A stretch of 64,000 nucleotides of DNA, taken from positions 1,612,001 to 1,676,000 of the forward strand of contig JAUEDM010000009.1 of the NCBI GenBank assembly GCA_033439685.1, in the 5' to 3' direction. This document shows, in pieces, positions 45,350 through 57,795 of this stretch. The translations under genes and the position numbers were made by a program. The stretch's first letter is position 1. Each line of letters begins with the position of its first letter. The notes below the pieces were generated by a model. It ran no database searches. It saw only the letters and a program-made list of their open reading frames with translations, and was not told the DNA's origin. The stretch is from Apodospora peruviana (lineage: Eukaryota; Ascomycota; Sordariomycetes; Sordariales; Lasiosphaeriaceae).

Positions 45350-47213
45350 ATGCACTTGATTGACGTCGACACTTTCGAGTTGAGGGAATTCACCCCGGTC
45401 AATCTTCCTCGATATGCCATCTTATCACACACCTGGGGCGATGACGAGGTCACATTCCAGGACATGAAATCCGCTCGGAGCTCCCAGACCAACAGCAAGA
45501 AGGGTTTCCAAAAACTTCGCTACACCTGCGAGGAGGCCAAGCGACAAGACTTTCAATGGGCCTGGGTAGACACATGCTGCATCGACAAGTCGAGCAGCGC
45601 CGAGTTATCCGAAGCCATCAACTCCATGTTCAACTGGTATCGGGACAGCAGCATCTGCTTTGCCTACTTGTCCGATGCTCCCAATGACTCTCGACCTGGA
45701 GCCGTCGACTCGCCATTCCTTCGGAGCCGGTGGTTCAAACGTGGGTGGACACTCCAGAAGCTCATCGCGCCTGGAAACGTCCGCTTCTATAGCGAGGGCT
45801 GGACGTACCTCGGAGATCGTTACAGACTCTGTGGCCTAATCGAAAACATCACTCGCATCCCCAGTCAACTGCTGGTCGGGATCAAACGCGTGCATCATTA
45901 CAGCGTGGCTCAGCGCATGTCATGGGCGTCGAACCGCGAAACCACTCGACTTGAAGACAGGGCCTACAGTCTGCTTGAACTGTTTGACATCAACATGCCA
46001 TTGCTTTACGGCGAGGGTACCAAGGCCTTCCAGCGTCTTCAGGAGGAGATCGTGAAGCAGACGGATGACCACTCTTTATTTGCCTGGACAGTCCCAGCCA
46101 GCAGCCGGAAGGCATGGAGGTTGCACCGAGTCCTTGCCGAGTCTCCCGACGAATTTGATGATTGCCAAAAAGTCTCTGTCCTGCATGAGGAAATCGGAGA
46201 GCCGTCGCTCATGACAAAAAAAGGCCTGCAGATTACCGCACCCATGTTACCCTGTTCTTTCCCTCCAGACTCGCGCCTGTACAACTTTGGTCTTCCATTT
46301 TGCCATAAGGATCCCGGGTGTCAGCTCATTTATCTTGTCTTGAACTGTCATCTTGATGATTCCAATCTACGGATTCTTCTCAACGTGATGCGACTGACTC
46401 CTGGCCTGTCGACGTTCGCCCGGCTCGTGCTGCTGTGGCAAATTACACTTCCGGAGGTAACTCGTGCGCACTTTACGACACATGACGGCGCCTTCAGCCG
46501 GGTGGTCGTGGCCGCAAAAGGTGCTGCTGTGGGACACGGAGATGATAGGACCATTTGCGGATGGAGGAATCTACTTCAACAGGATTCAGATGTTCCTAGG
46601 CAACGAACTGGCTGATCTCGCGAATGCTACGTCCACCGAGCCGGAAAACAACGAATTTTATCTCGTTCCAATTTTTGGCAAGTCAAAAGAGACAGAATCA
46701 GCGCTCCTGCCGGTAAACAAAGGGTACCGGTTTCTGAAAATACCCCAGGCGGCTCGTGAATTTCTGTTCGGCGACTCCGAGTCCCTTCTTCCCGACGGCC
46801 ACTCCGGCCCTTATGAAGTATATCCCTGCACCAGTCGCAACCAGCGTAAACCTCAAGGCGTAGTTACGCGATCTCTTGCAATTAATGGGAGTGATGGATG
46901 GATCAAATATCCAGTTTTGCATTGCGGGCTGGTGCCCGGGGAGGCCAAAGATGGTGGCTGGGGCATATTCTGCTTCATTTCGCCAGACTCACAACCCCCA
47001 AGTTGGCCTTTCCCAGTTCCGAATCAAGTTTCCAACCACCCGATATTCTGGCCAAGAGCTCAGACAGGAAATTTATTCCTGGTCGAGGCAAAGTATGGGG
47101 CAACCATGATCGGCGTCCTGGTTCATAGGGAAGAGAAACATCGACACTTGGGCCTAATGGCAAGACGAGAAAGATCAAGGAGCACCGAACCTTTTATTTA
47201 CTGTTGTTCATAG
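45350..47213 (+). CDS. HET-domain protein with a probable 3' frameshift
   Basis: Exon 1 is 45350-46456, a 64-nt intron (GTAACT...CAAAAG) follows, and exon 2 is 46521-47213. Start at MHLIDVDTFELREF, preceded by GCC. The HET domain is the classic form: YAILSHTWGDDEVTFQDM, GFQKLRYTCEEAK, WAWVDTCCIDKSSSAELSEA, INSMFNWYRDSSICFAYLSD, then RSRWFKRGWTLQKLIAPGNV. A later block (SWASNRETTRLEDRAYSLLE) continues into MPLLYGEGTKAFQRLQEEI, the usual end of this subfamily. Near 47165 a different frame becomes coding-like (DEKDQGAPNLLFTVVHSSER...) and stays open to TAG at 47560-47562. That suggests the ancestral protein was about 115 residues longer. Alternative splice sites are not obvious. Role: death-inducing partner in non-self recognition. 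Confidence 0.82.
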
Positions 47214-47562
47214 TTCAGAGCGAGACTGGATCACGGGTAGGAAAAGGAACAAGCTTATCAGTAACCATTTGGAGGAAGAGGCGGTTGGGCAACTGGCACC
47301 CGGGCCTACGACTATCAACATCTCGAGCAGAAATGCTTCATCCTCGGATGGTGGTATTGCCTCTCTAGCCACTGAGTCGGATCTGCGGGACTTGGCCAAA
47401 ATTCGAAGGGTCAAATACCTAGGGAGACATGAGAAACTCTATAGCACACCGCCACCGACAGACATCGACAGGCTAGAGTGGTGCAGGATGTGCAAGCTTC
47501 AGCCTAAATACGATAAGAACGGGAGATTCAAAGTTGAACTCATATCTGCGCAAATTTACTAG

Positions 47563-48750
47563 ATGATTGGTCTTTTCAGCATCTATCAAAGTGTAGTTCC
47601 CCTGAATAGTATCAGCTAGGACACTAGGTACCTACCTACCTCACTTCGTTACTGGCACTCAAGTTGCTATGCAGTGTTCACCTCCACAATTTTCCTTAAA
47701 GGATTCGCAAGGTCCTCTTATAACTCTATAAACACGCTCTCCTTCCACTCGAACAGTAGTGTGAAGGGGTGACGGGCTATTAGTAATGAGGTGGTCTAAC
47801 CGGGCTGTTGAAAATGTCTTACCAAACTGTAGCGCCATACATAACCATGACTCGAGGGACACCTCTGTTGGAATTTAAAACCCTAGCGCAATACTCTGCA
47901 AGACTCTATCTGTACAAGAAAAGACTGTTATACCTAACACAGACCTGATATTTATCATACTGCGACGCCTCTGATGGAAATCCTGATGCTTTGTACGTTA
48001 TGAGTGAGCTTGAAATATACGTTTAAAGTCTTTGTTAGGTATAACAGTCTTTTTTTGTTCAAATAGAGCTTTGGAAGGTACTTATACTGAGATCTTAGAT
48101 CCGAGTACAGCTTGATAAGACGTTTCTTGCAGTCCGGTTAGACCACTTCTTGTTAGATTACTTATGTCCTGCCTACCAGTTAATCCTCCTGTATCTCAGC
48201 AATCGGCCCCTCGTATTCCTTCCTGCCCTGCACAAGATACCAAACGACAGAAAACAGAATCACACCCCAGAAAGTAAGCACACTGAAGTTCATCGTTTGG
48301 GGCGTCCAAAACGTCTAGAAACAGACAAAAGCCGGAAACAGACACGCAAAGACGTTTGTTTACAGTCCCCCACACCGCCGGAACGTGCCACGGACCCTAT
48401 GAAGATTGAACGCACGTCCCGCCATGAATCCAACATACCTAGTACTTCGGTCTATTATCGAGAGGAGCATTGGTTGGTGGTATTGTTCCCCGCAGTTATA
48501 ATTATCTTGCCAATCGTTGAATACTATCGACAAGTATTCTCCGCAGTGAACTGCCGGATTCATATATGTCGCGGTGAAATAAGGCTAAAGAACCATTTGG
48601 CCGTATTCAGTGGCCGGTTGCAACCCCGTGAGTAGGACGTAGCCCTGTTGGGTTACCAACTACTGGTGCTGTTCGGAGTCTCAGACTCCCAGTCCAGTTC
48701 TCGCCATGGCATGCTACCCATGAACCAAACTACAGAAACACGATATCATC
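47563..48750. other. Intergenic stretch with an inverted repeat
   Basis: About 1.2 kb. A 161-codon plus frame (48150-48635) looks random and lacks a motif. A TAGGTACCTA palindrome is at 47625-47634. The notable element is the inverted repeat at about 47905-48068. Confidence 0.5.
47919..48053. repeat. Inverted repeat with 21-bp perfect arms, MITE-like
   Basis: Arm 1 (47919-47939, AAAAGACTGTTATACCTAACA) is the exact reverse complement of arm 2 (48033-48053). With mismatches the pairing extends outward to CTCTAT/ATAGAG, giving arms of about 40 bp and an element of about 160 bp (47905-48068). The spacer has no coding. It may be a small non-autonomous transposon or a hairpin transcript. No clear target duplication was found. 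Confidence 0.75.
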
Positions 48751-50376
48751 ATGAAAAAAACAGCTAGTCCTCTTAGTAGTAGACTCGGCGGGAAGAGCTG
48801 TACTACCATTAGATATGGCCGCCAACTACTTTTCTTGTTCGCTGCTGCCACGACCCTTTTCTCACAGCAAACAAGTGGCACACCCCAAACAACATCAGGT
48901 GCTCCTCCGCCAGCTCCGCATCTACGCACACCAACACAGCGACAGCTCGACTGGCATCGCATGGAATACTACGCATTCGTCCACTTCGGTCCAAACACCT
49001 TCACCAACGAAGAATGGGGCAAAAGCCAGAGCTTGCCGGACGTCTTTAGTCCCACGAACCTCGACACGGACCAATGGGCTAAGACCTTTGCCGACGCCGG
49101 GATGGCCGGCATGATCCTGACGGCCAAGCACCACGACGGCATGGCGCTCTGGAACACAACGACGACGATATACAAGATTGGCAGCGGGACGTGGGCACAG
49201 AAGCGAGCCTTGCAGGGGCTGGACACCGACGTCGTCCGGCTGGCGGCGCAATCCGCGAGAAAGTATGGCATCAAGTTCGGCGTCTACCTCTCCCCGTGGG
49301 ACATGCACCGCGACCCGGCCGTGCCCAAGCCAGGCCTGCGGGGAACCGTGTACGACGAGGCGCAGATCTTCGGCGATTCTTCGTCAGGAGGCGACTACAA
49401 CGATCTCTACACGCGGCAGCTGACTGAGCTGGTGACGATGAACTTGTCGCCTAACGGGACTGGTTTCGAAGAAAAGGTAGACCTATTCGAGATCTGGCTC
49501 GACGGCGCCAGCGGCTCGGATACCGTCCAGACTTTCGACTGGGCCCGCTTCCGCGACATCATCCGCGCGAACCAGCCCGGCGCCGTCATGTGGGGCCATC
49601 AGGGCGTTGACGCTCGTTGGGTGGGCAACGAGGACGGCGTGACGACCGCGACGAACTGGCACACCATCAACCGGACTCAGGACCAGGCGCATTACGGTGG
49701 TGAGCAGCTCCAGACGGGGATGCGTGACGGTCTGTACTGGGCTCCGGCGGAGGCGGACGCCCGCATGCGCAGCGGGTGGTTTTACCACGCCAACGAGAGG
49801 TCAAAGACCGGTGATGCGTTGATGAGCATGTATCTACAGTCTGTTGGGCGTAGCGTTAATCTGCTGCTGGATGTGCCTCCCGATACGACTGGGCGGATTG
49901 TTCAGACGGATGTGGATGCGCTGATGAGGTTCAAGGAATTGAGGGATGCGTTTCTGAGGAGAAATGTGCTGAAGAGTGATATGAAGGTTGCGGCGAGCAG
50001 TGTTCGTGGTGGGGATGATACGCTATATGGGCCGGCCAATGCTCTTGATGGTAGAGCTGATACGTACTGGGCCATGAATGATGGCGAGACGAAGGGATCT
50101 GTCGAAATTGACTTGGGTGGTGTCTTCGCCGTTGACGCCGTTATAGTGCAAGAGCATATTGCTCTGGGCCAGCGGATCGGAGGATACGCTTTTGATGTCA
50201 TGGCGGCGAATTCGACCTCTTATAAGCCGGCGGTCACGGGTACGTCTCTGGGATATAAGCGTATTGATAGACTGGCAGCAGCTATCCAGGCGACGAGAAT
50301 CCGGGTTCGTGTCACACAGGCAAATGCGCCGCCCTTGATCCAGAGCATTCAAGTGCTTGGGAGCCGAGTTGGTTGA
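48751..50376 (+). CDS. GH29 alpha-L-fucosidase with C-terminal discoidin-like domain
   Basis: Single exon, 541 aa. An N-terminal hydrophobic segment (RQLLFLFAAATTLFS, about residues 24-38) is a signal peptide or anchor. The GH29 core starts QLDWHRMEYYAFVHFGPNTF and shows AKHHDGMALW and YLSPWDMH. The expected nucleophile is in FEIWLDGASG (Asp251). The C-terminal part (about residues 410-540, 49980-50370) contains NALDGRADTYWAMNDGETKG and EIDLGG, typical of F5/8 type C (CBM32-like) sugar-binding domains. It should remove alpha-linked fucose from glycans outside the cell. The 5' half is more GC-rich than its flanks. Intact and single-exon beside pseudogenes; horizontal origin is possible but not shown. 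Confidence 0.93.
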   Translation: MKKTASPLSSRLGGKSCTTIRYGRQLLFLFAAATTLFSQQTSGTPQTTSGAPPPAPHLRTPTQRQLDWHRMEYYAFVHFGPNTFTNEEWGKSQSLPDVFSPTNLDTDQWAKTFADAGMAGMILTAKHHDGMALWNTTTTIYKIGSGTWAQKRALQGLDTDVVRLAAQSARKYGIKFGVYLSPWDMHRDPAVPKPGLRGTVYDEAQIFGDSSSGGDYNDLYTRQLTELVTMNLSPNGTGFEEKVDLFEIWLDGASGSDTVQTFDWARFRDIIRANQPGAVMWGHQGVDARWVGNEDGVTTATNWHTINRTQDQAHYGGEQLQTGMRDGLYWAPAEADARMRSGWFYHANERSKTGDALMSMYLQSVGRSVNLLLDVPPDTTGRIVQTDVDALMRFKELRDAFLRRNVLKSDMKVAASSVRGGDDTLYGPANALDGRADTYWAMNDGETKGSVEIDLGGVFAVDAVIVQEHIALGQRIGGYAFDVMAANSTSYKPAVTGTSLGYKRIDRLAAAIQATRIRVRVTQANAPPLIQSIQVLGSRVG

Positions 50377-50688
50377 GTGGGTTTCGCAGTACTTTGTCTC
50401 CTCATTTTCTCTCACGGTGTTCCTTTCCTAGTCATGGTGAGCTGGGTAAATCTGCTGCTGTTGAAGGAGTGCCTTTCTGGGTGCAACAATTTGAAGGCAC
50501 GACATCAACTCATGTCCTCTACCGCAGAGTGCATGTATGTAAGGTTAGGTACCTAGTCAACGGTCATCGCAGAGATGTCCAACTACGTCGTATACAACTT
50601 CCCACCTCCCGTGTTCCCATGCCTCAATACCTTCCACATCTCACACACACTCCCTTGGTTATTCTCCCAGTCTGTCGCCAAATCACTT

Positions 50689-53600
50689 TTAACTACTGTC
50701 GCCTGATCTTGAACCGACACCGTCGCCATTTCCCTGGCGTACTCCGCCTTCGGAAACTTGGAATCCTCTCCACCAACGTTGAAGCGAATTGAAAGTCTTC
50801 TTCATGTTGATCGTTGGCACCTTCTCCGGCGAATCATGCGACTTGACGGGTTTGAGTCTAACGCCCATGACGGTGTTCGACCGTGGAGTTGGAGTCGAGC
50901 AGGGATTTGTTGGCGTCGTCTGTTTCCGCGTTAGCCATGCCAATTGTGAGTCAACTGTCTCGTCAAGATACATTAATTGAGAACGGAAAGGGGCAAGAAA
51001 ACAACCCGGCTTACATCTGTTCCACAACGCTCCTGGCACTCTCTTCACCACCGCCTCCAACCCAAATTCCGCATCAATTCCCTGCCTCTCATCCCATATC
51101 TTGATAGTCATGTCCGCCCTCTCAAACATGTTGCCCCTCTTCATCGGCAAGGCATAGACATTCCCGACCCTTGCCTTAACGCCTTCATCTACATCCCTGC
51201 CATTGTACTTGACCTCTCGCAGTGGGAATCTCGCCAATACCTCAAACTCAAACATCGCCGCTCTGACAAGCCACGAATCCGGCGGCGGCAGTTTCTCTCC
51301 TTTCTTAGGCGGGCGCGCAAGCTCCTGCTTGGAGTCGTTACTACACCTACCGGCGACCAGGCTGACCAAATGTTCAGGTAGGTTCCTCGCCTTCTCCCAG
51401 CTCTGACACTGCTTGACAAGCGTATAAAACCGGCCCCAGTCGAGCGGGTCCTTGTCCTCGCGGCTGGGCCCGAATTTTGACGCTGATGCTGAAGAACCAA
51501 AAGTGCAAATGGGCGGTCCCGGCGACGGGCGGGCCGTGAGGGTCCACGTCTGCCGAGATCTCGGCGCTCACAGCTTTACTCAACCAACCCCACCCGATGC
51601 GCGTCGACGCGCTCACTCTCACGCCGATGCCGGCTTGGAACTGAAAGGGCTCGTAAAAGATGAGAAAGTCGGCATAGGCGCTGAACGAGGCACGCGTGTG
51701 GCCTGATTGGGAGAGCAGGTCGAGCCGGCCGCCGCCCATGACGGCCTGCGAGGTGATGGCGAAGTAGGCCTCGCCCGTGATGGAGACTTCCTCGTCGTAG
51801 GACCAAGTGATACCCAACCGCCTCAGATCTTGCGGGTAGTGCGAGGGGACCCGGAAGGCGGGGAATGGCAGCCGCCGGCAGAAAACACCCAGTCGCCGTC
51901 GTGGCCCGAGGCTGGGAGGAAGTACACCAATGCAAAGCTGCCGCCCAGTTTGCATCCCTTGCTTAGGGCAAAGGACTGTGGGCGGTGAGCTCGCCCCATA
52001 GGCTCAGGATTCCGACGTTGGGAGCAAATGTAGCGGCAAAGCCAATGTCAAGGAACAGAAATGCCTTGTCCTGAGCAACCCCCCTTGGGGAGTGTTGCGA
52101 TGGCCTCGGCGTAGATGCCGACTTTGGGATTAGGTGAGAGGTCGATGCAGACGACGGCCTGTACATCGAGCATCTGGAAGGCCTTGACGCCGAGACCCGC
52201 TGCCAACCAAATCGAGTCCTTTTCTGACTTGAACCAGGCGTCATCCCCTTGCGTTTTGGTTAGCGCGGTGGAACTGGTCCATCACATTTCCTGCCAGGCC
52301 GTCACCCCCGTTCGGGCTATTGAGAGACACGAATGGAAATTTGGTGACTTTCGCTGATGCTTGGAAGCCTGAGTGACGAGTTGTACCCAAACCCTCCGAC
52401 CAGGCCATCCACTTCTGCAAAGCCAAACGAGATGATTGGGCCGTTGAGTTTGGAAAAGGCGAAGACCGTCTTGTAGTCTGCGTGCTCTTCATAGACGCCG
52501 GCCGCGAGGAACTGCCAGACTCCGACGCCCACTGAAAGTCCGCCAGCGTATGTCTTGACGTTGCCATTGGTCGTGGAGGTGAACATACCCACCATCGCAG
52601 TTTCGGGCGGGCGGGAAAAGGCGACGGCCATGCCGTGCAAGGAGAACCCGATGCCGAGCTTGACAATGTCAGACGGTGTTGTGAAGTTTTCAAAGTCAAT
52701 GTCGACTTCGAACCCTTATGAGGGATAGGGCGACTGGACACAGGTTGGCGACGGCATCCAGGTTGATGGTGGGTGCCTTTGTTCCTTTCATTTTCAGGCC
52801 CATATTGCGGATATTGAGGCCCTTGGATGAGCGTGTAACGGGGGTGTCTGGCCAGTAAACACCTCTCTGTTCAAGAGGTTAGCGTCAGCCACGGTGACGT
52901 CCTCGCCGCTGACCCAGAGAAAGTCTATCTCGTCAAACGGCTGCGGCAGTTGCTGCACAATCGGGATATCCCTGGCTTCCGGCAATCCCGCCAGGGAAAA
53001 ACGGAGGATACTCTTCGGTTTTGTCTTGGCCCCCTCCTCTTAAGATGGAAAAGCGCCCTTTTTCTCCTGCATCCGGGCAAATACAAACGAGAACCTTTCT
53101 TTGTCAGCCGAGGCCGAAGAAGATAAAGGCACAGAAACAGTAAAGGAGAAGACGACGACGCTCTTGGATTCAGACCCAGCCGCCTCTGGCATCCTTTTGC
53201 TCGAGAACGTCAACTTGGCGCTGATCTTGGACAGAGGAAGTCTGAAGTTCCTGATATATTCCGGCAGCGAGTCCACGTGTTCGCGGACGAAGACGCCGAG
53301 AAGCTCCTCCATGGTTGCCTCCTGTTTCCCGGGGGTGGCGCTCTTGAAGTCGGCGCTGAGCTGCCAGTCTGCGCCATCGTGGTTGTACTTGAGATCCATT
53401 TCCAATGGGCCGATAACCAAGGTACCATCAATGCTGATAGCACCTGCTCTTTTTGCAGCAAACCTGACGCCGACAGAGAACCTGGGAATCCAGACGGAAG
53501 ACATGAGGTGTATCATGGCATGGTTCGATCCGTCCACGGGGAACAAGGAATACAGATTCGCAAGCTTCAAGCCCACCGCCTCGGCGGCCAATGTCCATCC

Positions 53601-56600
53601 ATTTTCGTAACCGATATAGACTCGAACAAGCGCGTTCGTCTCTCGGGACATGATGTAGCCGGGCGCCTTGAGGTTGATGTTGCTCCTGAGCTCAAAGGTA
53701 TTGGTACCCGCAGAAATGTCCCTCATGTACAGCACCTGCAGCTCGTCGAGCCAAATGGGTGGCATCACATCGGGTTCCTTATTTGGTGCGGAGCATTGTA
53801 GCTTTCCCGTAATGACGACCTTCTCCCAGTCACCAAGTGTGACACTGACAGATGCTTTGCTTAGCGTGAGCGGGATGCCTTGGGGAAAATCCTCTGGCTT
53901 GGCGCCCTTGTCGAAGAGATGTCGAAGGAAGATTTTATCGACGACAGTCTCGCCCGGAAGCTGGAGCGGTCTAACCTCGGAGAAGGTCTCCCGGAAGGGA
54001 TGAATGTTGAATGGTACCAGACTCTGGTCCTTGAGGTCCCAGATCTCGCCTAGAAGCTCCAGCCGTCCAGGAGACCATTTGATCTCGCCGTGGATGGGGA
54101 CATGCTCTGTTTCCTGGCCGAGATGAAGCTGCAGCTCAACATCAATCTGGAAGGCCTCTAAAGACGGGCCCTCGCCAATGGTCAACGACAGCTGGCGAGG
54201 GATGATGTTCTTGGCGATGTCGCTCAAAACGTCCATGAAGCCGCTCTCGATATTAGAAGCACTCTCTGGTGGTCGTTGTCTCACATGGCGGATTTGAATC
54301 TATCCACGATCCAGTGGGGCAATGTTCTTATACCGTGAGGCTGGCGGGTGGCTGTAGAAATAATGATACATCTGCGTTCGAATTGGTCACGGCAAATCTG
54401 ACACGAAAGTTCGCCTGGCTCCATTGCAGAGCGCGCCTGCAAAGGACAGGCGCGACTCCTGACAAATCATAGATTGATTGGGCAGATCCATCTCTTTGAC
54501 GACCTCACCAGGCCCTCGATGCAATGTAGACGCGACAGATGTCACGGCACGGATGTCGAACACTTCCGACGCGTGGAGATGCGTCTTAATGAAGTCGTCG
54601 TTGGCTTTCCAGCCCTTCGGAATCGGTTCGCAGGGGAGGTGTGGGGAGACACATGGGTAGATGGCGGTCCTCGGGGCGTCAAAAGTTGCTGGCTTAACAC
54701 AAGAGACAATTTGTCCAAATTTGTCCACGATATGCAGCTTCGTAAAGAGGAACTGGCCATGCGTTACTGGATAGAAGGAAGCTTGTGCAACGGTGTGGGT
54801 GATGACCATCGACCTGTGAAAGTCTGCCGTACGATGCTTTCTCTGACGCAGCGATAAGTTGTCGAAGATCTGATTCAGACAGGCCAAGCGAGCCAGATCG
54901 TCGTCAGCATGGGGCCGGACGTGAGCGCCGCGGATGACCGTCATGAGATGGTCTTGAAGACCCGCCAATGGAGCAGAGAAGTACTCTATCTCCGCAATCT
55001 GGTCTACCAGTGAGTTTGCCTCTGTTTTTTTGTCGGCGGCTTGTTGTGCCCGTGAGAACAGCTGTCGTATCCGATATTTGAGCACCGACGAGGCCTGTGG
55101 CATTATGGGTGTCCGCCCAGAGAACTTACGCCACCGGCTCGCGTTTGGGTCCATAAGATCCGCGAGCGGCTTGCTCACGGCGATGTGATATCGCCAGCTG
55201 CCATCAGGATCATGATCAAACCGCCAAATCTCCCAGTCTACATGATGGTACTCAATCTCCCACTCTATAAATAAAGGCAACCAGCCCTGCCCCTCGCCAA
55301 AGCTTTCCTGAGACAAGTAGGGTGACCGGGGAACACCATCGCGGTGAGGCACCAGCGAGTCCCACGCAATCTGCTGGATGAATGGCGCAACATCAGGGAA
55401 GCTTTTAGCTGTGAGGTCGTACCACTCGGGAATGCTGATTTCCTGAGTGAGGGGTTTCACATCTGGTGTCTGGGGCAGCTGGTACGCGAATCTGACCTTG
55501 ACCTTGTCTGCGAAGCCTGTGGGGCAGCCGGATGGAACGCCAGCAAAAAGAATGATGGGGTCCTGGTGAACTCCGAACGAAGGGGCGGATATGGCGTCGA
55601 GGTCCAGCATGCTGAACAACTTGGTCAGAGCATTCTCCTCCTCCCCGTTGGCCGCCTTGATGGCATAATTGAGCTCCTTGACCTCCCCCAGAAGGACGGT
55701 GATGGCGTATTTGTGGCCCTTCTGAGCGGCGTCCAAAGCCGTGCCCCGGACTTCCATTGCATTCCACCAGCGGTAGAAGATGTTCTGATACAGGTGGTGC
55801 ATTTCACGGACCATCGCCGACACTGCGGCCTCACAGTCGTTCAGATTTGCAAGAGCTTGAACATCGGTGGCTGTCAAGACCAAATTCGTCTTCTTCCCGT
55901 CTCCCGCTTCCGAGGAGTCTTTTTCGGGCTTTGAGACAGACCAAACTGTCCCCGAAGGCGCGGGAACCCAGTCGTTAGTCGAGATCTGGTCCTCTGCTTT
56001 CTCTTGAGCGTCAAAGTTGTCACTGACGACGATGAGTTGCACCATCTTGAACAACATCTGCTCTGTCTGTGACCGGCATTTGGGGTCATCGGAGTACTGT
56101 ACATGGAGCAACGCGAGCAAGGCGTCGAGAGTGTTCGTTCCAATAGCCACCGGGTGGTGCTTCCGGACTAGGTCCTGGAGCTGCACTGAGGGTGACTTTG
56201 CCTCGAGGTTGAGACCTGAACGTTGAAAAGGGACATTTGTCAGGGTGCCATGACACATAAGTCTTATAGAAGCGGAGTCGGTCTTGAGATTCGGCCAGTT
56301 GGCTCTCAACTGAGTCCTGGAGCCCCAGTCTAAATCAGACCCGTCAAGATCCATGGCGCAGGCATCCAGGATTTCGCCATACGACGGACGGTCAGCCTCT
56401 TTGACAGACCCAGCTACACAAAATAGCTCGTTTTCGGGACGGTTGTGGAAGTCAACGACGAGGTAGTCGAGGGTCGCATCCTTGATTTCGTTCCTGGTCC
56501 CAAAGTCCAGATCGTCATGCAGTGAAATGACTGAGTTGTTGTGAGGTTGGAAGTCGGCAAAGAGATCGTTTCCGGATTCAACAATGGTCAGCGGGAACTC

Positions 56601-57534
56601 TATGTGCGGCATCTGGATTTGGCGCGTAGTCGCAAAGTGTTTTCTTGAGCCCGAGAAATGTCTCAGCCTATTGTTTTGAGGAGAGTGCTGGGTCAATGAA
56701 CGGGTATGTCACGTTCTCCACGTCGAGGTTGTTGAGCTCAGCCTCATTGATGTTGCGGATCCGGACGCTCTCTAGCACACAGACTCGGACTAAGGGGTCG
56801 AGGAGTTTCTAGAGTGGGCAACCCTGAAAATGAGATACCTGGTGGGGATGTTGCGAAACTAGAGAAGAGATCTAATGTAAACATCTGGGTGAGGCAGTTT
56901 CCAACTGCTAGTGACTGCTAACCTTGATATCTGCGGCGGCCACGTCTTGGGGAGCGTTCGTACTCCCTCCACTGGAACTTGGGGTACTCGTCTTCGTGTC
57001 GTAGATGTATCCCGCCTTGAGCTTGGCGACCGAGTGATCGACTGCTACCTTGGCCGTGGCGGTGATGCCCTGGCGGTAAGTTTTGGGAATAGTCCAGCTG
57101 AGGTAGATGCCGACACGCTCCTTGCGCGCTTCTCCAGTAGCCACATTGACAAAGCGGGTTTTGTGTTTGGCCAGGAGACGGTGGCTGGACAGCTGAAGCT
57201 GTTCCATGACATCTTGTGCGAGCAGTCTCTCGGCGCGGAGGCTCGAGTAGTCCGGTTGAATTAGGGGAGCAATCCGGTATTTGCTCTGAGGGAAGTCTTC
57301 GGTGACCACAAAGGCCTGGACGGCCATAGGCATCAAGACAGCATTCTCAGCCATGATCGCAATGGTCCGTAATCTCATTGCTCTGCTGTTGTTCAATGCC
57401 AGGTCGTAGAGGAGCAGTTGACGTTGGAGATGGATGGATGGATGGAATTTATTTCGCCCGGAGGCAATAAGCCTAAAGGGCCTGTGCACCCTAACTACAT
57501 TCGGTTCATCCAATTCTGCCATTGTCTCGTCCAA
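50689..57534 (-). pseudogene. Heavily broken large gene of the fungal DUF6603 type
   Basis: Read on the minus strand from about 57354 (MAENAVLMPMAVQAFVVTED) to about 50700. Recognisable stretches occur in the expected order: IAPLIQPDYSSLRAERLL; RYLIFRVAH; LESVRIRNINEAELNNLDVE; GNDLFADFQPHNNSVISLHD; a 700-codon open segment (56696-54387); a 414-codon segment (54284-53040); KTVFAFSKLNGPIISFGFAE; EAYFAITSQAVMGGGRLDLL. They lie in alternating frames. An in-frame TAG is at 56668-56670 inside KQ/AETFLG. Frame changes fall near 56800, 56610, 54400, 53040, 52320, 52000-51900 and 50880. One normal intron may remain (donor about 56928, acceptor about 56864). The family has no known function. I see no single frame that could make the whole protein; sequencing error is an unlikely cause of so many breaks. 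Confidence 0.75.
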
Positions 57535-57795
57535 GCCCTCTACTTTTTCACCTTTAGACCACCCGACGCCTCTTGTCGTATTATTAGCAGATCGCCTGGG
57601 AGTTTATATTCTCCAAGTATTCAGCGTCCTATCTCCAGCAGCTAAAGCAGGATCTGCTGGTTGAGGCTACGTGGGCCCCTTGGTCAAGTTCTCTTACTGC
57701 GATCGATCTATTCTCTGTGCGTCCAAATCCAGTCTTTCCGTTGACATGGCATACTTTATCGTTGTCCGAACTGCCTTCATGTATATCTCATCCTT

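Noticed and set aside
48150..48635. 161-codon plus-strand frame
   Set aside because: Low-complexity basic translation without family features; no leader-like upstream sequence.
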